This document shows positions 36,833 to 45,926 of a stretch of 64,000 nt of DNA, piece by piece. The notes beneath the pieces were generated by a model that did no database searches, was not told where the DNA came from, and was given only the letters and a program-made list of their open reading frames with translations. Source of the stretch: an uncultured Clostridia bacterium. Its GTDB lineage: Bacteria > Bacillota > Clostridia > Oscillospirales > Oscillospiraceae. Where the stretch lies: contig CAMVTO010000003.1 in NCBI GenBank assembly GCA_947170435.1, positions 1 to 64,000 of the forward strand. The letters are read 5' to 3'. Every line of letters begins with the position of its first letter. Within the stretch, counting starts at the first letter, position 1. The translations under genes and the position numbers were made by a program.

Positions 36833-37348
36833 TTATGCCTTTTTGATGCCGCGATCTTCAAGCACCTTCAGCAGCGGCAGACCCAGCACATAGCACACAA
36901 CCAGTTCGCCGAGACCGACGGTGGCAGCGTTGTAAACGAACGCGGCGAGGAAGCCCGCGCCGAAGCCGGCCTCGTACCAGGCAATCATGGCGCCGACAAG
37001 CACGGCGTTGGCAATGACCGGCGGCATGGGAGCGAACCAGCGCTTGCTGCACTTCGCCGTCCAGATGGCGGCAAGCAGCGTGGCGGCGGAGCCGACCACG
37101 AGGTCGAGCACGCCGTAGGGGCTGATGAGGTTGGAGACGATGCAGCCGACGAACAGTCCGGGAATGGCCTCAGGAAACAGGAACGGCAGCACGGTCAGCG
37201 CTTCGGAAAAGCGGAACTGCACCGGCCCGTAGGCAAGGTTCATCAGCCCCGCGAGGTAGGTGAGCACGACGTAGAGGGCCGCGATGATGGCGGCGCGGGT
37301 GAGATACTTGGTGGTGAACCTGGAGTTGGTGGTTTCGATGGTTTGCAT
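36833..37348 (-). CDS. queT: QueT-family transporter, ECF S-component for a queuosine precursor
   Basis: 171 residues with about five membrane helices and the family pattern AIIAALYVVLTYL, YGPVQFRFSEALTVLPFLFP and GLFVGCIVSNLISPYG. QueT proteins import preQ1 or queuine through a shared energising module. The start at 37348 (MQTIETTNSRF) has AAAGGAAA upstream. A 140-bp structured leader precedes it. Confidence 0.88.
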   Translation of the reverse strand: MQTIETTNSRFTTKYLTRAAIIAALYVVLTYLAGLMNLAYGPVQFRFSEALTVLPFLFPEAIPGLFVGCIVSNLISPYGVLDLVVGSAATLLAAIWTAKCSKRWFAPMPPVIANAVLVGAMIAWYEAGFGAGFLAAFVYNAATVGLGELVVCYVLGLPLLKVLEDRGIKKA

Positions 37349-37485
37349 GGTAGTAGAGTTTCCTTTCTGTTTTGATAACGGGGGTTTAGCAGACACCCCG
37401 GGCCTTGCCGGCCGGGCAAATCCGAAGCGGAACGCCGCCCTCGGATTTCAGCCCGGATCGGAGGGGCTTTCACAATAAATGGATT
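37349..37485 (-). ncRNA. Structured leader upstream of queT, possible preQ1-responsive riboswitch
   Basis: Minus strand: a long imperfect hairpin (CGGGC..AATCCGA paired with TCGGATT..GCCCG), then GGCC GGCAA GGCC, then CGGGG..CCCCG just before the ribosome site. queT genes are often controlled by preQ1 riboswitches, and the preQ1-III class occurs in related gut clostridia. I could not match a class by eye. Part may simply be the ileS terminator region. Confidence 0.4.
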
Positions 37486-37491
37486 TCGGAA

Positions 37492-40236
37492 TCAAGCGAG
37501 CTCGGGCAGCTTCGCCATGACCTCCGCGCAGCGCGGGCACAGGCCCTCGGCGTCGGCGGACGGAGAAAACTTCCAGCAGCGCGGGCACTTGACGCCCTGC
37601 GCGGCCTTGACCTCGACGGCGGTCTCGCCCTGCTTGAGTTCGATCTGCGAGACGATGAACAAATCCGCGAGATCGGTGTCGGGCAGCGCGGCGGGATCGG
37701 CGCAGGTCAGCACGACCGCGGCTTCGAGGCTCTTGCCGATCTTCTTCTCAGCGCGGGCGGCTTCCAGCGCGGCGTTCACGCTGTCGCGCAGCGTGCGCGC
37801 GGTCTCCCAGCGGGAGAGGTCGCCGGTGAGGGCGTAGTCCGCAAACGGCTTGTTCATGTCGTTGAACAGCACGTTGCGCGCATCGTCGCCCGCCTTGTGC
37901 GGCATGGCAAGCCAGATCTCATCGCAGGTGAACGCGAGGATCGGCGCAAAGAGCTTGGTGAGCGTATCGAGCGTCAGGTACAGCGCCGTCTGCGCGCTGC
38001 GGCGGGAAACGGAGTCCGCGCCGTCGCAGTAGAGGCGATCCTTGACGATGTCGAGGTAGAACGTGGAGAGCACGCCGACGCAGAAGTCGTTCACCGCGTG
38101 GGTGATGATGTGGAACTCGTAGTCGTTGTAGGACTGCTCCACCTTCGCCATCAGCTCATTGAGCTTGGTGATGAGCCAGCGATCCAGCTCCGGCATGTCG
38201 GTGGGGGCGACCATCTGCGTGTTCGGGTCGAAGTCCACGAGGTTATCCAGCATAAACTTGCAGGTGTTGCGGAACTTCAAGTAGTTTTGGCTCAGCTGCT
38301 TGAAGATATTCTCGCCGCAGCGCACGTCCGCGTGATAGTCGGCGCTCGCTGCCCACAGACGCAGCATATCCGCGCCGTAGCGCTTGAAAATATCATCGGG
38401 ATCGACGCCGTTGCCCAGCGACTTGTGCATCGCCTTGCCCTGCTCGTCCACCGTCCAGCCATGCGTGACGCACTGCTTGAACGGAGCGCCCTTGCCCAGA
38501 GCGCCGACCGCGGTCAGCAGGCTCGACTGGAACCAGCCGCGGTACTGATCGAGACCCTCCAGATACATATCGGCGGGCCAGAAGCCCTGATCCTTCTGCA
38601 TGGAGGCAAAGTGCGTGGAGCCGGAGTCAAACCAGCCGTCCAGCGTGTCCTCCTCCTTGGTGAACGGCCCCTTGCCGCCGCAATGCGGGCAGGCAAAGCC
38701 GTCGGGCAGGAACTCGGACGCTTCCTTTTCAAACCACGCGTTGGACCCTTCGGCGGCGAACAGCTTGGAGATCGCCTCAATGCTCTCGTCCGTGCAGACG
38801 GGCTTGCCGCAGTCGGGGCAGTATACCACGGGAATCGGCAGACCCCACTTGCGCTGGCGGGAGATGCACCAGTCGTTGCGCTCGCGGATCATGGACTTCA
38901 TGCGGTCGATGCCCCAATCCGGCACCCAGCGCACGTCGTCCGCGGCGGCGCAGGCGTCGTCCTTGAACGCCTCGACCGAGCAGAACCATTGCGGAGTGGC
39001 GCGGAAGATGATGGGGCCTTTGCAGCGCCAGCAGTGCGGGTAGCTGTGGACAATGTCCTCGGAGGCGAACAGCGCGCCGCTCTCCTTCATATCCGCGAGG
39101 ATCACGGGGTTGCTCTCGTCGGTGGTCATGCCGGCGTACTTGCCGGCGTAGTCGGTGTGGCGGCCGCGGTCATCGACCGGCACCACCATGTCCATGCCGT
39201 AGCGCTTGCAGGTCTCATAGTCGTCCGCGCCGAAGCCGGGGGCGGTGTGGACACAGCCGGTGCCGCTGTCCATGGTGACGTAGTCCGCGTTGACGAGGCG
39301 GGAGGTCTTGTCGAGGAACGGGTGCTTCGCGAGCATATTCTCATAGAAGTTGCCGGGGTGGGTCTCGACGATTTCGTAATCCTCGACGCCGCCAACCTTC
39401 ATGACCTTGTTCACCAGCGCCTCGGCGAAGATATACAGTTCGCCGTTTGCCTTGTTGCGCACAACGGCATAGCTCTCCTCCGGGTGCATGGCGATGGCGA
39501 GGTTGCCGGGCAGCGTCCAGATGGTCGTCGTCCAGATCACAAAGCTCAGCTTGCTGTGGTCGAGATGGCTGAGCTTGCCCTGGTCGTCGTGCATGGGGAA
39601 CTTGACGTACACGGTGGTGACGGGGTCGTCCTGATACTCGATCTCGGCCTCGGCCAGCGCGGTCTCGTCCTTGGGGCACCAGTACACGGGCTTGAGGCCC
39701 TTGTAGATGTAGCGCTTGCGGAACATCGCGCCGAAGACCTTGACCTCCTCGGCCTCAAAGCCGGGATCCATGGTCTTGTATGGGTGCTCCCAGTCGGCGA
39801 CGACGCCGATGCGCTTAAAGCCCTCGCGCTGCACGTCAATGTAGTGATCGGCGAACTCGTGGCAGGCGGAGCGGAATTCGGGCACGCTCATCGCCTTGCG
39901 GTTGAGCTTGTTCTTTTTAATGATGGCGCTCTCGATGGGCATGCCGTGGTTGTCCCAGCCGGGGATGTAGGGCGTATAGTAGCCGCGCATGGCATGAGAG
40001 CGAATGATGAAGTCCTTGAGCGCCTTGTTCAGCGCGTGGCCCATGTGCAGGTTGCCGTTGGAGAACGGAGGGCCGTCGTGCAGCGAGAAGCGGGGCTTGC
40101 CTTCGTTCTTCTTGAGCAGCTCGTGGTAGATGTCCAGCTCTTCCCACTTCTTGAGCATCTCAGGCTCCCGGGCGGGCAGGCCGGCGCGCATAGGGAAGCC
40201 GGATTTCGGCATATTCAATGTCTGTTTGTATTCCAT
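37492..40236 (-). CDS. ileS: Isoleucyl-tRNA synthetase
   Basis: 914 residues. The HIGH-type motif is GPPFSNGNLHMGHA near residue 55. The KMSKS-type loop reads GKAMHKSLGNGVDP, a variant of GRKMSKSLGN. The editing domain contains WTTTIWTLPGNLA, and the C-terminus has the zinc-binding CPRCWKFSP and CPRCAEV. The start at 40236 (MEYKQTLNMPKSGFPM) follows GGGAGAG. The longer track ORF extends into the promoter. The leader is too short for a T-box. Confidence 0.96.
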   Translation of the reverse strand: MEYKQTLNMPKSGFPMRAGLPAREPEMLKKWEELDIYHELLKKNEGKPRFSLHDGPPFSNGNLHMGHALNKALKDFIIRSHAMRGYYTPYIPGWDNHGMPIESAIIKKNKLNRKAMSVPEFRSACHEFADHYIDVQREGFKRIGVVADWEHPYKTMDPGFEAEEVKVFGAMFRKRYIYKGLKPVYWCPKDETALAEAEIEYQDDPVTTVYVKFPMHDDQGKLSHLDHSKLSFVIWTTTIWTLPGNLAIAMHPEESYAVVRNKANGELYIFAEALVNKVMKVGGVEDYEIVETHPGNFYENMLAKHPFLDKTSRLVNADYVTMDSGTGCVHTAPGFGADDYETCKRYGMDMVVPVDDRGRHTDYAGKYAGMTTDESNPVILADMKESGALFASEDIVHSYPHCWRCKGPIIFRATPQWFCSVEAFKDDACAAADDVRWVPDWGIDRMKSMIRERNDWCISRQRKWGLPIPVVYCPDCGKPVCTDESIEAISKLFAAEGSNAWFEKEASEFLPDGFACPHCGGKGPFTKEEDTLDGWFDSGSTHFASMQKDQGFWPADMYLEGLDQYRGWFQSSLLTAVGALGKGAPFKQCVTHGWTVDEQGKAMHKSLGNGVDPDDIFKRYGADMLRLWAASADYHADVRCGENIFKQLSQNYLKFRNTCKFMLDNLVDFDPNTQMVAPTDMPELDRWLITKLNELMAKVEQSYNDYEFHIITHAVNDFCVGVLSTFYLDIVKDRLYCDGADSVSRRSAQTALYLTLDTLTKLFAPILAFTCDEIWLAMPHKAGDDARNVLFNDMNKPFADYALTGDLSRWETARTLRDSVNAALEAARAEKKIGKSLEAAVVLTCADPAALPDTDLADLFIVSQIELKQGETAVEVKAAQGVKCPRCWKFSPSADAEGLCPRCAEVMAKLPELA

Positions 40237-40276
40237 AGGTTGTCTCTCCCGTGAAAAATTTGCATAACAACCACAT

Positions 40277-40305
40277 ATACTATTAGAAAATGAAGCGTTT
40301 GTCAA
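40277..40305 (-). promoter_or_regulatory. Promoter of ileS
   Basis: Minus strand TTGACA-17-TAGTAT, about 40 nt before the ileS ATG. Confidence 0.75.
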
Positions 40306-40360
40306 GAAATATCCGCCCGAGAGAGGGGCGTAGGTGCGGCTGTGGGCGCAAAAAAGAACC

Positions 40361-40423
40361 AAGTCAAAAAATCTGACGCTATGTGCGTCAGATTTTTTGA
40401 CTTGCGCGGAGCGTCCGTGCGCC
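40361..40423 (-). repeat. Composite hairpin repeat, copy B (between agcS and ileS)
   Basis: Hairpin 2 is AAGTCAAAAAATCTGACG N7 CGTCAGATTTTTTGACTT, an 18-bp perfect stem, followed by TTGCGCGGAGCGTCCG. A partial hairpin-1 sequence (GGGCGCAAAA) lies at 40344. Confidence 0.75.
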
Positions 40424-40454
40424 ATCGGCATACGGGCGGGCAGCGAATTTTTTT

Positions 40455-40481
40455 AGTGGAAGGAGGGCTCCTCCTTCCACT
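40455..40481 (-). terminator. Hairpin after the alanine symporter gene
   Basis: AGTGGAAGGAG N5 CTCCTTCCACT, 8 bp past the stop. The U tract is better on the plus strand, so termination efficiency on the minus strand is uncertain. Confidence 0.5.
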
Positions 40482-40488
40482 TTGCGTT

Positions 40489-41889
40489 TTATTTGATCGC
40501 CTTGAAGTAGTCGCGGGTGACCTTAATGACCACCGGGCTGAGCAGCAGCAGGCCGATCAGGTTCGGGATCGCCATGAGGCCGTTGAGCGTGTCGGAGATG
40601 TCCCACACCAGCGTGAGATCCGCCACCGCGCCAAGTACGATCACAATGACGAACAGCAGCTGATACGGCTTCACCGCCTTGTGACCGAACAGGTACTCGA
40701 TGCAGCGGGTGCCGTAGAGCGACCAGCCGAGGATCGTGGAGGTCGCGAAGAGCAGCAGGCCGATCGCCAGCAGCGTCGCGCCGAACTTCTGACCGAACAC
40801 CGTGGAGAAGCCCGCAATGGTGGTGGTCGCGCCGGCGAGAGCGCCCTCGCCCCAGTGGCCCTCGGCGACGCCGGAGCAGAGGACAACCAGCGAGGTCAGC
40901 GTGCAGATCACGATGGTGTCCATGAACACCTCAAAGATGCCGTAGAGACCCTGCTTGACCGGGTCGCGCTCGGAGGTGGAGGCGTGGGCGATGGGCGCGG
41001 AGCCGAGGCCCGCCTCATTGGAGAACACGCCGCGGCCGACACCCTTGGTCATGGCGAGGCGAATGGTGATGCCTGCCGCGCCGCCGACGACGGCGGAGGG
41101 GTTGAACGCGCCCTTAAAGATCGTACCGAACACGGCGGGGATCGCACCCGCGTGGGCGATGACCACGATCACCGCGCAGACGATGTAGATGATCGCCATG
41201 AACGGCACCAGCTTCTCCGTGACCTGGCCGATGCGTTTCACGCCGCCGATGACCACGAGGCCGACAAAGATCGCGATGATAATACCCGTCACCAGCGCGA
41301 TGGTGTTCTTCGCGTCCACAGCGGCAGGATTGAACGCCTGCGCCACCTGATTGACGGAATCCGCGATGGAGTTGATCTGGGAGATGTTGCCGATACCGAA
41401 CGCCGCGATGGCGCCGAGGACGGCGAAGATCGTGCCCAGCCACTTAAAGCGCTTGCCGAGGCCGTTTTTAATGTAGTACATCGGGCCGCCGACCCACTCG
41501 CCGTTCTCGTTGCGCTCGCGATACTTCACCGCGAGCAGCACTTCGGCGTACTTGGTGCACATGCCGACGAGCGCCGAAATCCACATCCAGAACACCGCGC
41601 CGGGGCCGCCGAGGACGATTGCGCCGGTGACGCCGGCGATGTTGCCGGTGCCGACGGTCGCCGCCAGCGCCGTGGTCACCGCCTGGAAGGGCGTGATCTC
41701 GCCGTGACCGGCCTCCGCCTTGTGAAAGACCTTGCCGATGGTGTTCTTCATCGCATAGCCGAACTTGCGGAACTGCAAAAATCCGGTGGCGATGCTCAGG
41801 TACAGACCCGTACCGACCAGCAGCACCAGCATCACGGGACCCCAGACGAAGCTGTTGATGGCACTGTTGATCTGAATGATCGCATCCAT
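40489..41889 (-). CDS. Sodium:alanine/glycine symporter (AGCS family)
   Basis: 466 residues with about 11 membrane helices. Family signatures include GTGNIAGVTGAIVLGGPGAVFWMW and GGPMYYIKNGLG. It imports alanine or glycine with sodium. Single-gene unit with its own promoter. Confidence 0.93.
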   Translation of the reverse strand: MDAIIQINSAINSFVWGPVMLVLLVGTGLYLSIATGFLQFRKFGYAMKNTIGKVFHKAEAGHGEITPFQAVTTALAATVGTGNIAGVTGAIVLGGPGAVFWMWISALVGMCTKYAEVLLAVKYRERNENGEWVGGPMYYIKNGLGKRFKWLGTIFAVLGAIAAFGIGNISQINSIADSVNQVAQAFNPAAVDAKNTIALVTGIIIAIFVGLVVIGGVKRIGQVTEKLVPFMAIIYIVCAVIVVIAHAGAIPAVFGTIFKGAFNPSAVVGGAAGITIRLAMTKGVGRGVFSNEAGLGSAPIAHASTSERDPVKQGLYGIFEVFMDTIVICTLTSLVVLCSGVAEGHWGEGALAGATTTIAGFSTVFGQKFGATLLAIGLLLFATSTILGWSLYGTRCIEYLFGHKAVKPYQLLFVIVIVLGAVADLTLVWDISDTLNGLMAIPNLIGLLLLSPVVIKVTRDYFKAIK

Positions 41890-41920
41890 ATTTTCACTCT
41901 CCTAAAACAATCTATTAAAT

Positions 41921-41982
41921 TTTTTGAAGTTGAACTTCAAAAATTTCTATGCGACTATACCAAAAAATCGTCATTTTGTCAA
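41921..41982 (-). promoter_or_regulatory. Promoter and palindromic operator of the alanine symporter gene
   Basis: Minus strand TTGACA (41977-41982) -17- TATAGT (41954-41959). Just downstream of the start site lies an 11-bp inverted repeat, TTTTTGAAGTT G AACTTCAAAAA (41921-41943), a likely repressor site. Confidence 0.65.
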
Positions 41983-42041
41983 TAGAGAATTGGTATTATG
42001 AGTACCTTTTCACAAGGCACGCCGCAATTTGAAAATGTCTC

Positions 42042-42089
42042 TTGACAAAACGCACAGAGTGAGCTATCCTAACTGTACTAGAACAGTTA
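42042..42089 (+). promoter_or_regulatory. Promoter and operator of the second GntR-ABC operon
   Basis: TTGACA (42042) -17- TATCCT (42065), followed at once by the inverted repeat TAACTGT-N6-ACAGTTA (42070-42089). The arrangement matches the operon at 10.2 kb. Confidence 0.72.
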
Positions 42090-42118
42090 ATACAGTTTCG
42101 CCGAAAGGAGGAAATGCG

Positions 42119-42484
42119 TTGATCACCTTGAACTATCGCGACGCGCGGCCCATCTACGAACAAGTGAAAGACGGCTTGCGCAAGCTGATCGTCAGCGGCG
42201 CGATCGCGGACGGGGAAAAGCTGCCGAGCGTGCGGCAGCTCGCGAGCCAGCTCGCCATCAACCCGAACACCATCCAGCGAGCGTACAACGAGCTGGAGGC
42301 GGAGGGCTACGCCGCGTCGGTGCCCGGCAAGGGCAGCTTCGCCGTGCGCGGCGAGCGTGCCCACGACGACGCCCGCCGGCAGGAGCTGGCGGAGCGCCTG
42401 CGGGAGACCGCCGCGGAGCTGCGCGCCATGGGCATGAGCCAATCCGAGATCGAAGCGCTTTGCAAGGAGGGAGAAGAGAAATGA
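42119..42484 (+). CDS. YtrA-subfamily GntR transcriptional regulator
   Basis: 121 residues starting at TTG (MITLNYRDARPIYEQVKDGL) with AAAGGAGG 7 nt upstream; the ATG in the track lies before the promoter. Winged helix with LPSVRQLASQLAINPNTIQRAYNELEAEGY and a short C-terminal helix. Paralogous to the regulator at 10240. Its stop overlaps the ABC gene by 4 bp. Confidence 0.9.
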   Translation: MITLNYRDARPIYEQVKDGLRKLIVSGAIADGEKLPSVRQLASQLAINPNTIQRAYNELEAEGYAASVPGKGSFAVRGERAHDDARRQELAERLRETAAELRAMGMSQSEIEALCKEGEEK

Positions 42485-43377
42485 TCGAAGTCAAACACCT
42501 CGTCAAGACCTTTGACGGGTTCCGGGCGCTGGATGACGCCAACGTGACCGTGCCGCAGGGCGCGATCTACGGCCTCGTCGGCCCCAACGGCGCGGGCAAG
42601 ACCACGCTGCTGCGCCACCTGACCGGCGTGTACCGGCAGGATTCCGGCACGCTCACCGTGGACGGGCAGTCGGTGTGGGAGAATCCCGCCGTCAAGACGC
42701 GCATCGCGTCCATCCCCGACGACTGGTACTATTTTATGCAGGCAAGCATCCGGGAAATGATGGCGTATTACAAGGGCTTTTATCCGCAGTTCAACAGGGA
42801 ACGCTATGAAAAGCTCAAAACCGTGTTCGAGCTGAACGAAAAGCAGCCCATCCGCCGCATGTCCAAGGGTATGCAGAAGCAGGCGGCGTTCTGGCTGGCG
42901 ATGTGCTGCATGCCGGACTATCTCATCCTCGACGAGCCGGTGGACGGGCTCGACCCCGTCATGCGCCGTCAGGTCTGGGGCCTCATCATGCAGGACGTGG
43001 CGGAGCGCGGCACGACGGTGCTGGTGTCCTCCCACAACCTGCGCGAGCTGGAGGACGTGTGCGACCATGTGGGCATCATGAACAAGGGCAAGGTGCTCCT
43101 GGAGCGCAGCCTCTCCGAGCTGCAGGACAACACGGTGAAAATGCAGGTGGTATTCGACGGCGACGCGCCGGAGCTGCCGGCGTCCCTCACCGTGCTGCAC
43201 CAAAGCGCCGTCGGGCGCGTGCACACCATCATCTTCCGCGGCGCACAGCACGACATCGAGGCCGCGCTGGCGCAGTTCCGGCCGGTCTTTCTGGAGGCCG
43301 TGCCGCTGACGCTGGAGGAAATCTTTATCTATGAGTTGGGAGGAGCCGACTATGCAGTCAAAGACATCATTCTTTAA
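42481..43377 (+). CDS. ABC transporter ATP-binding protein
   Basis: 298 residues. Walker A GPNGAGKTTLL near residue 37, degenerate signature MSKGMQKQAAFWLAM, Walker B LILDEPVDGLDP. The substrate is unknown. The end overlaps the large permease gene by 26 bp. Confidence 0.9.
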   Translation: MIEVKHLVKTFDGFRALDDANVTVPQGAIYGLVGPNGAGKTTLLRHLTGVYRQDSGTLTVDGQSVWENPAVKTRIASIPDDWYYFMQASIREMMAYYKGFYPQFNRERYEKLKTVFELNEKQPIRRMSKGMQKQAAFWLAMCCMPDYLILDEPVDGLDPVMRRQVWGLIMQDVAERGTTVLVSSHNLRELEDVCDHVGIMNKGKVLLERSLSELQDNTVKMQVVFDGDAPELPASLTVLHQSAVGRVHTIIFRGAQHDIEAALAQFRPVFLEAVPLTLEEIFIYELGGADYAVKDIIL

Positions 43378-45286
43378 TCGGACGGTTTTTCTGCACGACT
43401 TAAAGCGCTGGTGGCCGCTGACGGCGGGCTATGCGCTGATCTGGCTGCTGGCCATGCCGCTGGGGTGGCTGACGGAGCTGAACCACGACCCGTATTTAAG
43501 CGCGTGGAACGTGCAGTTTGACGCGCTGGACATCGCCGGCAACGCCGGGTACTGGAGCGCGTTTCTCACCGGCATTTTGTTCGCCATGGCGGCGTTCTCG
43601 TACCTCACCAATCCCCGCGCGACCTACGGGCTCCACGCCCTGCCGGAGCGCCGCGAGACGCTGTACGTCACCCACTATCTCGCGGGGCTGTGCAGCCAGC
43701 TCGCGCCGCAGCTGCTCACGGTCCTGCTGACGATGGCGGTGCTGGCGGCGCACGGCGCGTTCAGCGCGCGGCTGCTGGGGCTGATGCTGCTCGCGTTCGT
43801 GCTGCCGACGCTGTTCTTCTACTCCTTTGGCGTATTCTGCATGATGTTCACGGGGCAGATCCTCGCCGCGCCGGTATTTTACGGCGCGCTGAACGTGCTG
43901 GTGGTGGGCGTGGAGCTGCTGATCCGCACGTTCGCGGGCAACTTCCTCTACGGCTGGGCGGAGAACATCGAACCCGTGCTCACGCCCTTCTCGCCCATCG
44001 TCAAGCTGGTGGAAAACGGCGTCCGCGCCACGCAGGATACCTACGAGGTTCTGGAAAACGGCGTCATCCGGGTGGAAGGCACCCAGGAGCTTCAGCTCCT
44101 CGGCCTCGACTGGCTGCTGATCTACGCCGCCGCGGGTCTGGTGTTTGCGGCGCTGGGGCTGCTGGTCTACCGCAAGCGCCACAGCGAGGCGACCGGCTCC
44201 ACCGTCGCGATTGACTGGGCGCGGCCCATCTTCAAGTACGGCGTCACGTTCTGCGCGGCGCTGGCGCTGGGTCAGCTGCTGTACTTCCTGTTCTTCGGCC
44301 AGTTCCGCTCGAACGGCAGCTACTCCCTGCCCGGGACGCTGGGGTGCATGGCGCTGTCCGGCCTGCTGGGCTATTTTGTCGCGGAGATGCTGCTCAAAAA
44401 GAGCTTCCGCGTGTGGAAATCCGGCTGGCGCGGCGCGGTCGCCGTGGTCGCCGTGCTGGTCGTGATGGGCTGCGGCATGTCCCTCGACCTCACGGGCTAC
44501 GAGAGCTATGTGCCGAATCAGAACGACGTGCAGGCCGCCACCGTGCAGATGAACGTCTACAACAGCAGCGCCCACACCTACCTGTTCGGCATCCGTGACC
44601 CGGAGACCATCCGCCTCATCATCGAAGCGCACCGCGCCATCGTGAGCGACAAGGAGCGGCAGCTCCGGCTCAACGACAGCGCGCAGCCGTGGGATTACAC
44701 CGAAACCGGCGCCGTCGGGGGCTATTTCTCCGTGGACTATACCCTCAGCGACGGGCGGGTCGTCCGGCGGCGCTATTCCGACGTGACGATCTTCGCCGAC
44801 GAGCTGGGCGATCCCGCCTCCCTCGCCGGAGCGCTTACCGCGCTGAACAACTCCGAGACCGCCATGTTCGCCCGCGCGCTGGGGTGCGACTACTACAACG
44901 GCGACACCGACCCCCGCGCCCTGCCCGACCTGCGCTTCACCGGCGGCGACGCCTATGTGTACGACAACGACGCCTACCGTGAGGCCAGCCGCACCCTGAC
45001 CGCCCACGAGGCGGAGCTGATCTACGACGCCGTGCTGCGCGACGTAGCGGCGGGGCACGTCGGCGGCTCGCTGTTTGAAAGCGAGTCCATCCTGAACGGC
45101 AGCGTCACGCTCTACGCCACCTACAGCGCCCCCGATCGTCCCGCCGACCGCGGCGTGTCCGACACCTATCCCTCCGAGGTGCCGCCGGGACGGGACATGG
45201 TGACCTACGATCTGGAGATCACCGAGCGCATGACCGAGACCGTCGCGACGCTCCGCGCCATGGACGTGGACGTGACGTTCGGATAA
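43352..45286 (+). CDS. Large ABC-2 type permease with extracytoplasmic C-terminal domain
   Basis: 644 residues. The first roughly 400 residues hold about ten membrane helices in two groups. The remaining 240 residues after the helix at about 365-385 are soluble and rich in Asp, Tyr and Thr, resembling the C-terminal part of YtrC/D-type permeases. The start at 43352 ([13 protein letters not shown]) has GGGAGGAG upstream. Together with the regulator and ATPase it forms an envelope-related exporter of unknown substrate. Confidence 0.82.
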   Translation: MQSKTSFFNRTVFLHDLKRWWPLTAGYALIWLLAMPLGWLTELNHDPYLSAWNVQFDALDIAGNAGYWSAFLTGILFAMAAFSYLTNPRATYGLHALPERRETLYVTHYLAGLCSQLAPQLLTVLLTMAVLAAHGAFSARLLGLMLLAFVLPTLFFYSFGVFCMMFTGQILAAPVFYGALNVLVVGVELLIRTFAGNFLYGWAENIEPVLTPFSPIVKLVENGVRATQDTYEVLENGVIRVEGTQELQLLGLDWLLIYAAAGLVFAALGLLVYRKRHSEATGSTVAIDWARPIFKYGVTFCAALALGQLLYFLFFGQFRSNGSYSLPGTLGCMALSGLLGYFVAEMLLKKSFRVWKSGWRGAVAVVAVLVVMGCGMSLDLTGYESYVPNQNDVQAATVQMNVYNSSAHTYLFGIRDPETIRLIIEAHRAIVSDKERQLRLNDSAQPWDYTETGAVGGYFSVDYTLSDGRVVRRRYSDVTIFADELGDPASLAGALTALNNSETAMFARALGCDYYNGDTDPRALPDLRFTGGDAYVYDNDAYREASRTLTAHEAELIYDAVLRDVAAGHVGGSLFESESILNGSVTLYATYSAPDRPADRGVSDTYPSEVPPGRDMVTYDLEITERMTETVATLRAMDVDVTFG

Positions 45287-45304
45287 AAACTGCACAAACT
45301 CCGA

Positions 45305-45343
45305 GGGGCGGCCGCAAGGCCGCCCCGTCTCGTCGGTTTTTTT
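45305..45343 (+). terminator. Terminator of the second GntR-ABC operon
   Basis: GGGGCGGCC GCAA GGCCGCCCC, then TTTTTTT 10 nt later. Confidence 0.75.
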
Positions 45344-45362
45344 GCGCCCGCGGGCGCAAAAA
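45339..45362. repeat. Palindrome resembling hairpin 1 of the composite repeat
   Basis: TTTTTGCGCCCGCGGGCGCAAAAA, a perfect 24-nt palindrome like the first hairpin of copies A and C, but without hairpin 2. Confidence 0.5.
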
Positions 45363-45366
45363 TCCC

Positions 45367-45395
45367 TTGACGCGCAGGAAAAACCGTGATATTAT
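45367..45395 (+). promoter_or_regulatory. Promoter of rpsO
   Basis: TTGACG-17-TATTAT, giving a leader of about 85 nt, long enough for S15 autoregulation. Confidence 0.75.
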
Positions 45396-45486
45396 ACTTT
45401 GGCATATTCCCCGGCCTCGTTTGCGGACAGTCCACCTGCTCCCTGACGCAGCCGCGGGAGAATCGAATGAAAGGTGGAAAACAACC

Positions 45487-45753
45487 ATGATACTCAAAGA
45501 CCAGAAGACCTCCATCATCGAGGCCAACCGTACCCACGAAAACGACACCGGCTCCCCCGAGGTGCAGGTCGCCATTCTCACCGAGCGGATCAACCAGCTC
45601 ACCGAGCACCTGAAGGTACACGCCCACGACAACCACTCCCGTCGCGGCCTGTACAAGATGATCGGTAAGCGCCGCAGCCTGCTCGACTACCTCATGAAGA
45701 AGGACATCGAGCGTTACCGCGCGCTGATCGCCAAGCTCGGCATTCGTAAGTAA
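45487..45753 (+). CDS. rpsO: Ribosomal protein S15
   Basis: 88 residues, normal length. It contains [21 protein letters not shown] and [23 protein letters not shown]. The start at 45487 ([11 protein letters not shown]) follows AAAGGTGG. Upstream of pnp, as in most bacteria. Confidence 0.96.
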   Translation: MILKDQKTSIIEANRTHENDTGSPEVQVAILTERINQLTEHLKVHAHDNHSRRGLYKMIGKRRSLLDYLMKKDIERYRALIAKLGIRK

Positions 45754-45761
45754 GAGCAGTC

Positions 45762-45792
45762 GCGGGGGAAGTTCCGCTTCCCCCGCGTCTTT
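45762..45792 (+). terminator. Terminator between rpsO and pnp
   Basis: GCGGGGGAAG N5 CTTCCCCCGC followed by GTCTTTT. Confidence 0.75.
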
Positions 45793-45814
45793 TCGTATCT
45801 ATCCCGGCGTTTCG

Positions 45815-45896
45815 GGAGCCGGTTTTCCCTTTTAGCAGTTGATTTTGCGGTCGAAGCTCGACCTTGAAATCAAGTGCTAAAGGCTGGACAGGCTCC
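45815..45896 (+). promoter_or_regulatory. Long hairpin in the pnp leader
   Basis: Nested complementary arms: GGAGCC/GGCTCC, TTTAGCA/TGCTAAA, TTGATTT/AAATCAA and GGTCGA/TCGACC. The layout recalls the RNase III-cleaved pnp leader of enterobacteria, where PNPase represses its own synthesis. Confidence 0.6.
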
Positions 45897-45926
45897 TGAA
45901 GAAAAATTTTCAAAAGGAGAAATGCA

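Noticed and set aside
37405-40254. 949-residue plus-strand ORF
   Set aside because: It is the antisense shadow of ileS; low-complexity His/Val/Leu-rich translation with no family features. Long antisense ORFs are expected at this GC content.
40237-40320. T-box leader in front of ileS
   Set aside because: The promoter leaves only about 40 nt of leader, too short for a T-box, and no specifier structure is visible.
43496-45295. 599-residue minus-strand ORF
   Set aside because: Shadow of the large ABC permease gene, which has a ribosome site, coupled start and membrane topology.
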